A stretch of DNA of 64,000 bases, taken from NCBI RefSeq assembly GCF_901538265.1, contig NZ_LR593886.1, positions 8,267,738 through 8,331,737 on the forward strand. The letters are read 5' to 3'. Source of the stretch: Gemmata massiliana. GTDB lineage: Bacteria > Planctomycetota > Planctomycetia > Gemmatales > Gemmataceae. The position numbers and the translations under genes were made by a program. Under the pieces are notes generated by a model. It made no database searches. It was not told where the DNA came from and saw only the letters and a list, made by a program, of their open reading frames with translations. This document shows, piece after piece, positions 9,030 through 16,675 of the stretch; position 1 is the stretch's first letter, and the number at the start of each line of letters is the position of its first letter.

Positions 9030-10094
9030 ATGCCCACCGATGACGATCTGCCCCGCAAGCGCCCGTGGGACAACGACCGCCACGACGACGAGGCCGATCG
9101 CCCCCGGCGCCGCCGCCCCGGTGACGATGAAGACGATCACGACGAGCGCCCCAGGCGCCGACCGCGTGCCGAAGACGTCGACGATTACGATGACGACCGC
9201 CCGCGTCGGCGCCCCCGCGGTGACGACGATGACGACCGCCCGCGCCGGAGCGCCCCACAATCGAACGGCCTCGCGATCGCGGGGCTGATCTTGAGCGTGC
9301 TGGGGTTCTGCACGTGCGGGCTCGCGGCGGTTCCCGGCATCATCTGTTCGGCGATCGCGATGAGTAAACCGGTCGGGCGCGGGCTGGCGGTCGCCGGCCT
9401 GGTGGTCGGCCTGCTCGGTGTGCTCGTGGGCGGCAGTATCGGGGTCGGGCTAATGCTGCCGGCGGTGCAAAAGGTGCGCGAGGCCGCCGCCCGACAAAAG
9501 AACTCGAACAATATGAAACAGATCGGCCTCGCGCTCCTCAACCAAGAGTCCGCGAACGGAACGATGTCGGCCCCTTACGCCACGGACAACCGCGGGCAGG
9601 TCAACCGCGACCTGAGCTGGCGCGTGGGGGTACTGCCCTACATCGAACAGGACAGCGTTTACCGACAGTTCGACCTATCACAGGCGTGGAACAGCCCCCA
9701 GAACCAACGACCCGCGAACACGATGATCGGGACGTACTCCTCCCCGCTGAGCGCCGAGCCGGGATCGACGAAAACGCCGTACCGCGTCTTCTACGGTGGC
9801 GGAGCCATGTTCAACGAAGACGGGAAGCCTGTCCGAATCACGGACGTCGCCGACGGCATCTCGAATACGATCATGGCCGTCCACGCGGTCGAAGAAGTCC
9901 CGTGGGCGCAGCCGCGCGAATTGCTGTACAACCCGAACGCCCCCCTACCGCAGTTGTGGGCGAACAATCGACCCGTTACCCAAGTGCTGATGGCCGACGG
10001 GTCGGTGCGGATGGTCAAGAAGACCGTGTCCGAACAGACGCTCCGCAACGCGATCACCCGGTCCGACGGTCAACGGCTCGGCGCGGACTGGTAA
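9030..10094 (+). CDS. DUF4190-DUF1559 fusion with an Arg/Asp-repeat N-terminus
   Basis: The start at 9030 follows GAGG. Residues 1-75 are low complexity with alternating acidic runs and RPRR repeats. Two hydrophobic segments follow (GLAIAGLILSVLGFCTCG and GLAVAGLVVGLLGVLVGG) in the pattern of a DUF4190 membrane domain. The rest is DUF1559: LMLPAVQKVREAAAR, NNMKQIGLAL and the conserved C-terminal 'VLMADGSVRMV'. DUF1559 proteins are a very large planctomycete family that normally starts with a type IV prepilin leader; here DUF4190 replaces it. Their function is unknown. The charged N-terminus should be cytoplasmic. Confidence 0.85.
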   Translation: MPTDDDLPRKRPWDNDRHDDEADRPRRRRPGDDEDDHDERPRRRPRAEDVDDYDDDRPRRRPRGDDDDDRPRRSAPQSNGLAIAGLILSVLGFCTCGLAAVPGIICSAIAMSKPVGRGLAVAGLVVGLLGVLVGGSIGVGLMLPAVQKVREAAARQKNSNNMKQIGLALLNQESANGTMSAPYATDNRGQVNRDLSWRVGVLPYIEQDSVYRQFDLSQAWNSPQNQRPANTMIGTYSSPLSAEPGSTKTPYRVFYGGGAMFNEDGKPVRITDVADGISNTIMAVHAVEEVPWAQPRELLYNPNAPLPQLWANNRPVTQVLMADGSVRMVKKTVSEQTLRNAITRSDGQRLGADW

Positions 10095-10140
10095 CGCCAT
10101 CAACCTACCGACTCGCGCCCGATCGTGCGGGTAGCTGGTC

Positions 10141-10216
10141 TTCTGTAGCCGGCCTCTGCGAGGCCGGTGAGCCACAAGCACGGGACACCCCGGCCTAGCA
10201 GAGGCCGGCTACAGAA
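10141..10216. repeat. Dispersed REP-like inverted repeat, copy 1
   Basis: The 18-base arms 10141-10158 and 10199-10216 (TTCTGTAGCCGGCCTCTG) are perfect reverse complements around a 40-base loop. The same arm sequence recurs at 13481-13565, so this is a dispersed element and not only a local terminator. Confidence 0.85.
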
Positions 10217-10328
10217 AGTCATCAAAACGAGATGGCACTTGCCCTTCGGAAGGCGGGAAGTCGGGCACACTGCCCGTAGCGAGAGCACCCGCCGCCCTTG
10301 CGGGCGGGGTTCGCTGAGAAGGGGTACC

Positions 10329-11261
10329 TCACCCGGGCCAGTTCCCGCACTTCCAGGTGCGGTTGCGGATGGGGTCGAGCACCTTCATGACGTCCGCGAG
10401 AAGGGCTTCGTCGACGGGCGCGGTTAGCGCTTTCAGGTTCACTTCCAGTTCGCTCTTGCGCGCGGCGCCGCTGAGTGTGCAAGGAATCTGCTTCAGCGCG
10501 AGCGCGAACTGCATCCCGAGAAAGCTGATGTCGGCCCCGCGGCCCCGGCACAACTCGGCCGCCTTGCGACACGTCTCGATGACCTCGGGCGGTCCGGGGA
10601 ACCACGACTGCGGCCCCTGGTTCGTGAGCAGCCCCATTGCGAGCGGGCTGGCGTTCATCACGCCCACTCCGCGCGCCTCGGCGACCGGCATGAAGTCCGA
10701 AAGCAACTGCGTGTTGAACAAGTTGCCGTGCGCGTAACTGATAACCACGTCCAGGTCGCACCGCTCGATCGCCTGCTTCAGCAGAGGCAGCGGGTAACAC
10801 GACATCCCGATGAACCGCGCCTTGCCCTCTTTCTTCAATTGTTGGAGCACCGCGTAGGTCTCGTTGAACACGTACTCGTAATCGGTCGCGAACTCGATGT
10901 CGTGCGCGAGCAGGATCTCGACGTGATCGGTGCGGAGGCGCTTGAGCGACCCCTCGACGCACTTGCGCGTGCCCTCGGGCGTGAAGTCGAACACGGCCCG
11001 GTCGAGCCGGCACGCCTTCGTGCAAACCACCACCTTCTCGCGCCGCCCGCCCTCGAGCGCTCGGCCGAGGAACTCTTCGGACGTTCCCTTACCGTAGTAG
11101 GCCGCGGTGTCGATCAGGTTCACGCCCGCGTCGATGGCCGCGTGAACGCAGTCCAGAACCTCGCGGTCCGAAACGGCCCCGTACTGCTGACCGAACGCGG
11201 CCCCGCCCTGACCCAGAACCGAGACGTTCAGGCCGGTCTTACCGAGGGGACGGTATTCCAT
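10329..11261 (-). CDS. Aldo/keto reductase
   Basis: The protein (310 residues from the ATG at 11261, with GGAG upstream) begins MEYRPLGKTGLNVSVLGQG, the classical aldo/keto reductase start. The catalytic tetrad is visible: D51 and Y55 in 'LIDTAAYYGKGTSEEFLG', K82 in 'VVVCTKACR' and H120 in 'EILLAHDIEF'. It should be a cytoplasmic NADPH-dependent oxidoreductase, closest in feel to the L-galactose dehydrogenase / L-fucose dehydrogenase branch. It follows the Gfo/Idh gene on the same strand, separated by a repeat-rich 170 bp, which suggests paired sugar oxidoreductases. Confidence 0.9.
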   Translation of the reverse strand: MEYRPLGKTGLNVSVLGQGGAAFGQQYGAVSDREVLDCVHAAIDAGVNLIDTAAYYGKGTSEEFLGRALEGGRREKVVVCTKACRLDRAVFDFTPEGTRKCVEGSLKRLRTDHVEILLAHDIEFATDYEYVFNETYAVLQQLKKEGKARFIGMSCYPLPLLKQAIERCDLDVVISYAHGNLFNTQLLSDFMPVAEARGVGVMNASPLAMGLLTNQGPQSWFPGPPEVIETCRKAAELCRGRGADISFLGMQFALALKQIPCTLSGAARKSELEVNLKALTAPVDEALLADVMKVLDPIRNRTWKCGNWPG

Positions 11262-11290
11262 GATGGCTCCGGGAGATTGGCCACGTGGTA

Positions 11291-11428
11291 GGTGAACCCT
11301 GGCCGCAAGGTCGGGGGTGGCAGTAGCGTTGATGTACCCGGCCTTGCGACTTGAGGACCGTGCCCGCAACCTCCGAGCGGCGGGCACGCGGCAGTAGCGT
11401 TGGTGCACCCCCGGCCGCAAGGCCGGGG
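11291..11428. repeat. Repeat-rich spacer with GNRA-loop hairpin
   Basis: Two direct copies of the 21-base sequence GGCAGTAGCGTTG(A/G)TG(T/C)ACCC lie at 11319-11339 and 11390-11410. A perfect 8-bp stem CCCCGGCC-GCAA-GGCCGGGG lies at 11409-11428, and a second imperfect stem of the same type lies at 11296-11317. The spacer probably ends the Gfo/Idh transcript and looks like a dispersed planctomycete palindromic unit. Confidence 0.6.
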
Positions 11429-11433
11429 TTCAC

Positions 11434-12414
11434 TCACAGCGTCACGACGCTCTTTTCCGCGATGGACTTCTCGGCCGCCTCGATCAACTTCTGTGCGGTG
11501 ATCGCGTCGTCCAGCGTGCTGAGCGGCTTCTGTCCCATGCGGAGGCAGTCGATCAGGAAGTGGCGCACCTCGTTCGTGATGGAGCCCTGGTACGCGGTGT
11601 ACGTCTGGCTGTGGACGAGGCCGGGCTTGATCTCGACGTGGTCGCGGTAGCTGTACCGCGTGCTCCCGGCGGTGCCGATCACCTTGACCATCACGGTCCA
11701 CGGGTCGGCCGCGTGGTCGTCGGCCGCGAAGCTCGCGCAGAAGTGCGCCAGTGCCCCGTTCTGCAGCCGCATCTGCACCATCGCGATGTCTTCTTCCTTG
11801 TACTCCTTGTAGTGCAGCGTCGCCTTCATCGCGCACAGTTCGACCGGCTTGCCCACGAGGTAGAGCAGGATGTACGAGTGGTGCGTGAGGATCTGCCGGA
11901 CCACGCCCGGGTACCGCGACGCCACGTCTTCCGGGTGGTGGATGTTGTACATCACATACGCGGACACGACCTTGCCGAGGTCGCCGCCGTCAACGAGTTC
12001 GCGCGTGCGGACCATCCCGCTCTCGTAGACGTAGTTGTGGCCCGGCATGCAGATCAGGTCTTTGGCGTCCGCGAGCGCCTTCATGCGCTCGATCTCGGCG
12101 ACGCTCATCCCCACCGGCTTTTCCACGAGAACGTGCTTGCCCATCCCGAGCGCGAGCGCGGTGTACTCGAGGTGCGTTTCGAGGTTCGTGAGCACGAACA
12201 CCGCGTCGATCTCGGGGTCGGCGACGAGTTCCTCGGGGGTCGCGTAGTTCTTGCACCCGAACTCGGTCGCGCGCTGGGTCGCGCGCTGCTGGTTGCGGTT
12301 CCACAGGCCGACGAGCTTCGCCCCGGGGCACTTCTTCACGGCCGCGGCGTGCAGAACGGAAATGTCGCCGGCGCCGATGAACCCGACGCCGATGGTGTCC
12401 TTGGTAACTGGCAT
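11434..12414 (-). CDS. Gfo/Idh/MocA family oxidoreductase
   Basis: The start at 12414 is supported by CGGAG upstream. The 326-residue protein starts with a Rossmann dinucleotide-binding motif (VGFIGAGDISVLHAAA) and has the family EKP signature in 'HVLVEKPVGMS', which carries the catalytic lysine. Further Gfo/Idh features are 'TNLETH' and 'RQILTHHSYILLYLVG', with the histidine pair of the substrate pocket. It should be a cytoplasmic NAD(P)-dependent sugar or inositol dehydrogenase. Substrate cannot be assigned. The aldo/keto reductase gene follows on the same strand. Confidence 0.9.
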   Translation of the reverse strand: MPVTKDTIGVGFIGAGDISVLHAAAVKKCPGAKLVGLWNRNQQRATQRATEFGCKNYATPEELVADPEIDAVFVLTNLETHLEYTALALGMGKHVLVEKPVGMSVAEIERMKALADAKDLICMPGHNYVYESGMVRTRELVDGGDLGKVVSAYVMYNIHHPEDVASRYPGVVRQILTHHSYILLYLVGKPVELCAMKATLHYKEYKEEDIAMVQMRLQNGALAHFCASFAADDHAADPWTVMVKVIGTAGSTRYSYRDHVEIKPGLVHSQTYTAYQGSITNEVRHFLIDCLRMGQKPLSTLDDAITAQKLIEAAEKSIAEKSVVTL

Positions 12415-12566
12415 GAATCGCTCCGGAGAATGTTCGGAGTTTGAGTTGTAGCCGCGGGCGCGGCGCGGAGCAAGGAGCCAGTTCTCGCGCCGGGCGCTTG
12501 TCGCCGCCCCCGGGTTGGGGTTACAGTGGGAGGGTACCGTCGTCCGCCCCCACCGGAGCCTGGCCA

Positions 12567-13460
12567 ATGCGCACCGCGTCCGCTCTCGCGGCCCTCGTCG
12601 TCCTCGCGGCCCCCCTCGCCGCCGCGGACCCCGTCAACCTCAAGTGGTCCCTCAAAGACGGGGACAAGTTCTACGCCTCCACGTCCCAGGAACTCAACCA
12701 AACCATCAAGGTGATGGGCCAAACCGTTGACCAGAAAATGACCACCACGACGGTGGCCCGGTTCGACGTGAAGTCGGCGAAAACGGGCGCGCTGGAGGTC
12801 CAGATGACCTACACACAGGTGCAGATCAAAATGAACGGCCCGCTGGCCGCGGCCGGCGCCGGGGCGAACGCGCTCACGGACCGGTTCAAGGGCGCGACCC
12901 TCACCGCGACGTTCGACAAAAACTTCGAGATCACGAAGCTTGACGGCTACGACAAGTTCCTCGACAAGCTCAGCGACGGCGACGAGATGATGCGCAAAGT
13001 GTTCGAGACCATGATGCCCGAGAACGCGGTGCGGGTCATGTTCAGCCAAGTGCTCGTGCCCGCTCCGTCGGACAAGGTGAACACGGGCCACAAGTGGAGC
13101 CGCACCGACAAAGTTCCGCTCCCCGGCCTGGGCGACCTCACCAACAAGACCCAGTTCACGCTCGACAGCGTCAAGAACGACGTCGCGACGATCAAGACGA
13201 CCGCCGACGTGACGTTCAAGGCGGCCGGGGGCGGAGGCGCCCTGCCGTTCAAGATCACCAAGGCCGATTTGAAGAGCGACGAGGTGAAGGGCACCATCCT
13301 GTTCGACACGAAGGGCGGGCGCTTGAAGTCCTCCGACGCCACGATGAAGCTCAAGGGCTCGATGACGATCGAAGTGCAAAACATGGAGATCGAGGCCGAA
13401 CTCGAGCAGAAAATGGTGACCAAAACCGAGATCCTCGAGAAGAACCCGGTGAAGGATTAA
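12567..13460 (+). CDS. Secreted DUF6263-like protein
   Basis: ATG 12567 with CCGGAG upstream opens a signal peptide (RTASALAALVVLAAPLAAA). The mature 278 residues start 'DPVNLKWSLKDGDKFY', continue with a 'QELNQTIKVMGQTVDQK' segment, and alternate beta strands to a basic C-terminus. The 'WxxKxGDkfyx...q.i.vmGq..dq...t.t' pattern matches the DUF6263 group of planctomycete secreted proteins, function unknown. It is divergent from the Gfo/Idh gene. Confidence 0.7.
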   Translation: MRTASALAALVVLAAPLAAADPVNLKWSLKDGDKFYASTSQELNQTIKVMGQTVDQKMTTTTVARFDVKSAKTGALEVQMTYTQVQIKMNGPLAAAGAGANALTDRFKGATLTATFDKNFEITKLDGYDKFLDKLSDGDEMMRKVFETMMPENAVRVMFSQVLVPAPSDKVNTGHKWSRTDKVPLPGLGDLTNKTQFTLDSVKNDVATIKTTADVTFKAAGGGGALPFKITKADLKSDEVKGTILFDTKGGRLKSSDATMKLKGSMTIEVQNMEIEAELEQKMVTKTEILEKNPVKD

Positions 13461-13480
13461 CGAGTAGAACGTATCGCCTG

Positions 13481-13565
13481 TTGGCTTTCTGTAGCCGGCC
13501 ATCAACAAGGGACGTCTCTTGTTGATGGCTCCCCGGCCTCGCAGAGGCCGGCTACAGAAAGCCAA
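13481..13565. repeat. Dispersed REP-like inverted repeat, copy 2, with nested palindrome
   Basis: The perfect 20-base arms 13481-13500 and 13546-13565 share the core CTGTAGCCGGCC with copy 1 at 10141. A second palindrome (ATCAACAAG ... CTTGTTGAT, 13501-13509 / 13518-13526) is nested directly inside. It lies between two convergent genes and may also act as a two-way transcript end. Confidence 0.8.
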
Positions 13566-13575
13566 CTAATCTCCC

Positions 13576-14283
13576 TCAACACGCCGCGTGCTTGCGCTTC
13601 TTTCCGACGCGGCCCATCTGCTCGATCTTCGCGATGTACGCGGTCGCGTCCGGCACCTTGCACGACGTGTCCCCCATATCCACCTCGACCGCCCCGATCA
13701 CTTTCGCGGCCGCTTTCGCCTTCGCCGTGAGTGGCGCAACGTACCCCCCGACCGAAATCACGAATACATTCATCGCGTACCGCACGCGATTCGTCGCGCT
13801 GCCGATTTCTGTCGTGATACGTTTGAGCAGTTTCTCGATTTCGGGCAGGTCGAGTTCCGCGTCCGGCTTGATGGAGAGAACGCACCCGTAGGTCGACCAC
13901 CCGGCGTTCGCGATCTGCTCGGCGTCGCTCTCGATCCAGTCGAGCGCGAGTTCGCGGCCGAACGGCGACTCGGACGCCACCCACGGCACAACGAACCCGC
14001 TGAGCATGTACCAGTACGCCCCCTTGACCCACTTCTGGAGCTGTGCTTTGGTCACGGCCGTAGGGTCGGCGACGAGGCCCGCAAGGTACATCGCATCGGA
14101 GTTACCGGTGTCGTAGAGTTCAAGCGCGAGTGCGTGGTCCGTTTTGATCTTCTTTTGCAGCACTTTCAGGTCGGCGACCTTCACCCCGAAGAACGGCTCC
14201 TTCGCCCCGTGCTTCATGAGAGTCTTCTTGGTTTGTTCGCTCCCGAGCTTCTTGAGTTGTGCCATCACTTCGTTCGCGGTCAT
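13576..14283 (-). CDS. DNA alkylation repair enzyme family (AlkD-like) protein
   Basis: This 235-residue all-helical protein begins MTANEVMAQLKKLGSEQ and contains 'FFGVKVADLKVLQKKI', matching the AlkD/AlkC HEAT-repeat glycosylase family start (G(V/I)..p.lR.iak). The centre 'LALDWIESDAEQIANAGWSTYG' also fits. In characterised AlkD, HEAT-like repeats grip alkylated DNA without base flipping. The AlkD catalytic Trp/Asp/Arg positions cannot be confirmed by eye, and many family members of this short type have no proven activity. It ends in a basic tail (GKKRKHAAC). Confidence 0.8.
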   Translation of the reverse strand: MTANEVMAQLKKLGSEQTKKTLMKHGAKEPFFGVKVADLKVLQKKIKTDHALALELYDTGNSDAMYLAGLVADPTAVTKAQLQKWVKGAYWYMLSGFVVPWVASESPFGRELALDWIESDAEQIANAGWSTYGCVLSIKPDAELDLPEIEKLLKRITTEIGSATNRVRYAMNVFVISVGGYVAPLTAKAKAAAKVIGAVEVDMGDTSCKVPDATAYIAKIEQMGRVGKKRKHAAC

Positions 14284-14425
14284 GAGACACCCCGAAAGAG
14301 TTCACCACGGATTAACACGGATAAGCGCAGATCAAAACAAAGCGAGCGCGCCAACTCTCTTCGGTTTTCTGAGCCGCGTCAATCTGCGTTGATCCGCGGC
14401 TCCGGAATCGACTTACAATTAAGGG

Positions 14426-15856
14426 ATGAGCGCGATTTACCTCGACCACAACGCGACCACGCCGCTCCTGCCCGAAGTGTGGGACGCGATGCGCCCCCTG
14501 ATGACGGAGACGTTCGGGAACCCGTCGTCCGCGCACGCGACCGGGCGCAAAGCGCGCCAGGCGCTCGAAGACGCGCGCGAAAAGATCGCGGGTCTGTTGG
14601 GCGCGCACCCGGACGAAGTCACATTCACCAGCGGCGCGACCGAAGCGAACAACCTCGCGATCTTCGGGCTGATGGGGAAGCAAAGGCAACCTAACCCCCT
14701 AACCCCCTTCGCCTCTTTGAGCGCCGGTCCTGTCAGCGGAGCTTCTCGCGGACCGGCGACGAAGGAAGGGGGAACCGAGCCAAATACGCAGGCAACCACA
14801 CCCCAAGCGCCGGCTTTAAGCCCCTCTCCGCTTAGGGGAGGAGTATGGAAGGGGTTATGGCCACAACCCACCCCCCCATCCCCCCTCCCTGAAGGGAAGG
14901 GGGAGAAAGAATTGTCGACAGACACAGCCCCCAGCACAGAGAAAATGCGCGCCAGCTCCCCCTTCCCTTCAGGGAGGGGGGATGGGGGGGTAGGTTGCCT
15001 TTCGTCCCGCCTCGAACACCCGTGCGTCGTCGAGCCGCTTCGTCACCTGGAGTCACTCGGAGTCGGTGTCGAATGGATGCCCGCGAACGCCCGGGGAGTG
15101 ATCGAATCGGGCGCGATTGCGGCGCGAGCCGGTTCACTTGTCTGTGTGATGCTCGCGAACCACGAAACGGGCGCCGTTCAACCCGTGCGTGAGATCGCGT
15201 TGGCGCTGCCGAAGGGGGCGCGATTACACTGCGACGCGGTGCAGGCGGTCGGCAAAATGCCGGTGAACTTCCGCGAACTTGGAGCGACCACACTTACCGC
15301 CAGCGCGCACAAATTCGGCGGACCGAAGGGCGTCGGCGTGTTGCTCGCGAAGCGCGGCACGTCGTTGACGCCCCTCACCTACGGCGGGCACCAACAACAG
15401 GGCCGACGCCCGGGCACGGAGCCGGTTGCGCTCGCGGTCGGGTTTGCGGTGGCGCTGGAACTTGCGACGCGAAACATGGACACCAACCGCACGAAGCTCG
15501 AATCACACCGCGCACGGTTGTGGACCGCGCTGGAACGCACGTGTCCACCTGTAGTGCTCAACGGTCCGGAGATTGGCGCGCCCGACGTGGTGCCGACGAC
15601 CCTGAACGTTTCGTTCCCCGGGTGCCGGTCGGACTTGCTGCTGATGTCGCTCGATCTCGCGGGCGTCGCATGTGCGACCGGGTCCGCGTGTTCGAGCGGC
15701 AGCTTGCTCCCCAGTCCCGTTCTGCGCGCGATGGGTGTACCGGACGAGGTGCTGAAGTCCGCGCTACGGTTCAGTTTTTCGCCCGCGCAAACGAGCGAAG
15801 AAATCGACGACGCCGCAGCACGCATCGCTAAGTGTGTGTCGGCGACGCGCGCGTGA
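14426..15856 (+). CDS. Cysteine desulfurase (NifS/IscS-like) with in-frame insertion
   Basis: The protein starts AIYLDHNATTPLLPEVWDAM and has the PLP-binding motif 'SAHKFGGPKG' with Lys296 and the catalytic-loop motif 'GSACSSGS' with Cys422. These identify a class V aminotransferase-fold cysteine desulfurase that moves sulfur from cysteine to Fe-S or thiolation pathways. Its 476 residues exceed the usual 370-400. The excess, residues about 86-192, is Pro/Gly/Ser-rich filler encoded by a palindromic insertion (see 14682-15002) placed between 'NLAIFGLMGK' and 'SSRLEHPCV'. The insertion falls in a surface loop, so activity may be retained. It could be IscS or a specialised paralogue. Confidence 0.88.
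   Translation: MSAIYLDHNATTPLLPEVWDAMRPLMTETFGNPSSAHATGRKARQALEDAREKIAGLLGAHPDEVTFTSGATEANNLAIFGLMGKQRQPNPLTPFASLSAGPVSGASRGPATKEGGTEPNTQATTPQAPALSPSPLRGGVWKGLWPQPTPPSPLPEGKGEKELSTDTAPSTEKMRASSPFPSGRGDGGVGCLSSRLEHPCVVEPLRHLESLGVGVEWMPANARGVIESGAIAARAGSLVCVMLANHETGAVQPVREIALALPKGARLHCDAVQAVGKMPVNFRELGATTLTASAHKFGGPKGVGVLLAKRGTSLTPLTYGGHQQQGRRPGTEPVALAVGFAVALELATRNMDTNRTKLESHRARLWTALERTCPPVVLNGPEIGAPDVVPTTLNVSFPGCRSDLLLMSLDLAGVACATGSACSSGSLLPSPVLRAMGVPDEVLKSALRFSFSPAQTSEEIDDAAARIAKCVSATRA
14682..15002. repeat. In-frame palindromic insertion element inside the cysteine desulfurase
   Basis: The element is 321 bp, exactly 107 codons. It is bounded by 12-bp terminal inverted repeats AAAGGCAACCTA (14682-14693) and TAGGTTGCCTTT (14991-15002). 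Inside, a perfect 35-bp inverted repeat (14871-14905 / 14956-14990) made of C/G-runs would fold into a long hairpin. It has no internal stop in the host frame. It resembles a protein-coding-compatible MITE, like the palindromic elements of Rickettsia. Confidence 0.85.
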
Positions 15857-15862
15857 GCGGGA

Positions 15863-16642
15863 CTACTTCGGGGACACGTCGAAATCGACGGGCTTCATCT
15901 CCATCGTCGCCCCCGCCCCGGCAATTTGGATGGCTTCGCCGGCTCGTCCTTTTGCGCCGCCACGAACCCCGTTTTCGTGCCAGTACACGATCTGGAAGTT
16001 ACCGACCGGCGCGTTCTTGATCTCGAACTTCCCGTCCTCGTCGGTGATCGCGTAATACGGGTGATCGAAAATGCGCACGTAACCCGCCATCCACGGGTGA
16101 ATCGTACACTTGTACTGAATCGGTGTCGTCTCCTTCACCAGTGGGTTCGGCATCGTCCAGTCCGTCTGCTTGGCGATCGTCGGGTTGTGGGTGCCATTGT
16201 TGGCGGTGTCCCAGAAGAAGTTGTGCGCGATAGGGGCCGGGTTCTTCACCACGATCGTGTCGCCGACCCGAGCAACGGTCACGCGCTTCACGAACGCGCA
16301 GCACGGCTGATCGATAACGACCTCTTCGGGCTTGCGCTTCGCGTCGGCCGGGTGAATCTGATTCGCGGCGAAATCGGCCTTCAAATTGGGATTATTTGGG
16401 CGCAAGTACACAACCACGTTCTTGATCCCACGGTTCTTGGGATTCACCAGAATCGACTCGTCGAGAACCGCCCCCTTCGCGAGACATTCCTTCTTGTCCA
16501 CCTCCACTTTCAGTGCGGCCGGCTTCGGGATCGGCTTATTGGCCGGGAACACGACCTGTCCTTTGACCGTCACCCACTGTTGTTGCGCACTCGCAACGGA
16601 TACGAGCGCGCAGCAGCACACGCACGACAATAAGAGTCGCAT
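15863..16642 (-). CDS. Secreted cupredoxin-like protein
   Basis: A signal peptide (RLLLSCVCCCALVSVASAQ) precedes a 240-residue beta-rich protein. The segment 'APIAHNFFWDT' followed by 'CTIHPWMAGYV' supplies His, then C-x2-H-x2-M, the ligand set of a type 1 copper site as seen in plastocyanin-like domains of methylamine-utilisation type proteins. The C-terminal 'FDHPYYAITDEDGKFEIKNA' followed by 'GNFQIVYWHENG' is a carboxypeptidase-regulatory-like beta sandwich. It probably binds copper or carries electrons in the periplasm. Its C-terminal half is paralogous to the extracytoplasmic domain of the ECF sigma protein encoded 33 bp upstream on the same strand, so the two probably form one operon. 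Confidence 0.8.
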   Translation of the reverse strand: MRLLLSCVCCCALVSVASAQQQWVTVKGQVVFPANKPIPKPAALKVEVDKKECLAKGAVLDESILVNPKNRGIKNVVVYLRPNNPNLKADFAANQIHPADAKRKPEEVVIDQPCCAFVKRVTVARVGDTIVVKNPAPIAHNFFWDTANNGTHNPTIAKQTDWTMPNPLVKETTPIQYKCTIHPWMAGYVRIFDHPYYAITDEDGKFEIKNAPVGNFQIVYWHENGVRGGAKGRAGEAIQIAGAGATMEMKPVDFDVSPK

Positions 16643-16675
16643 CAGAGCACCTCGGGAGTAATGAAACGGGAAGCG

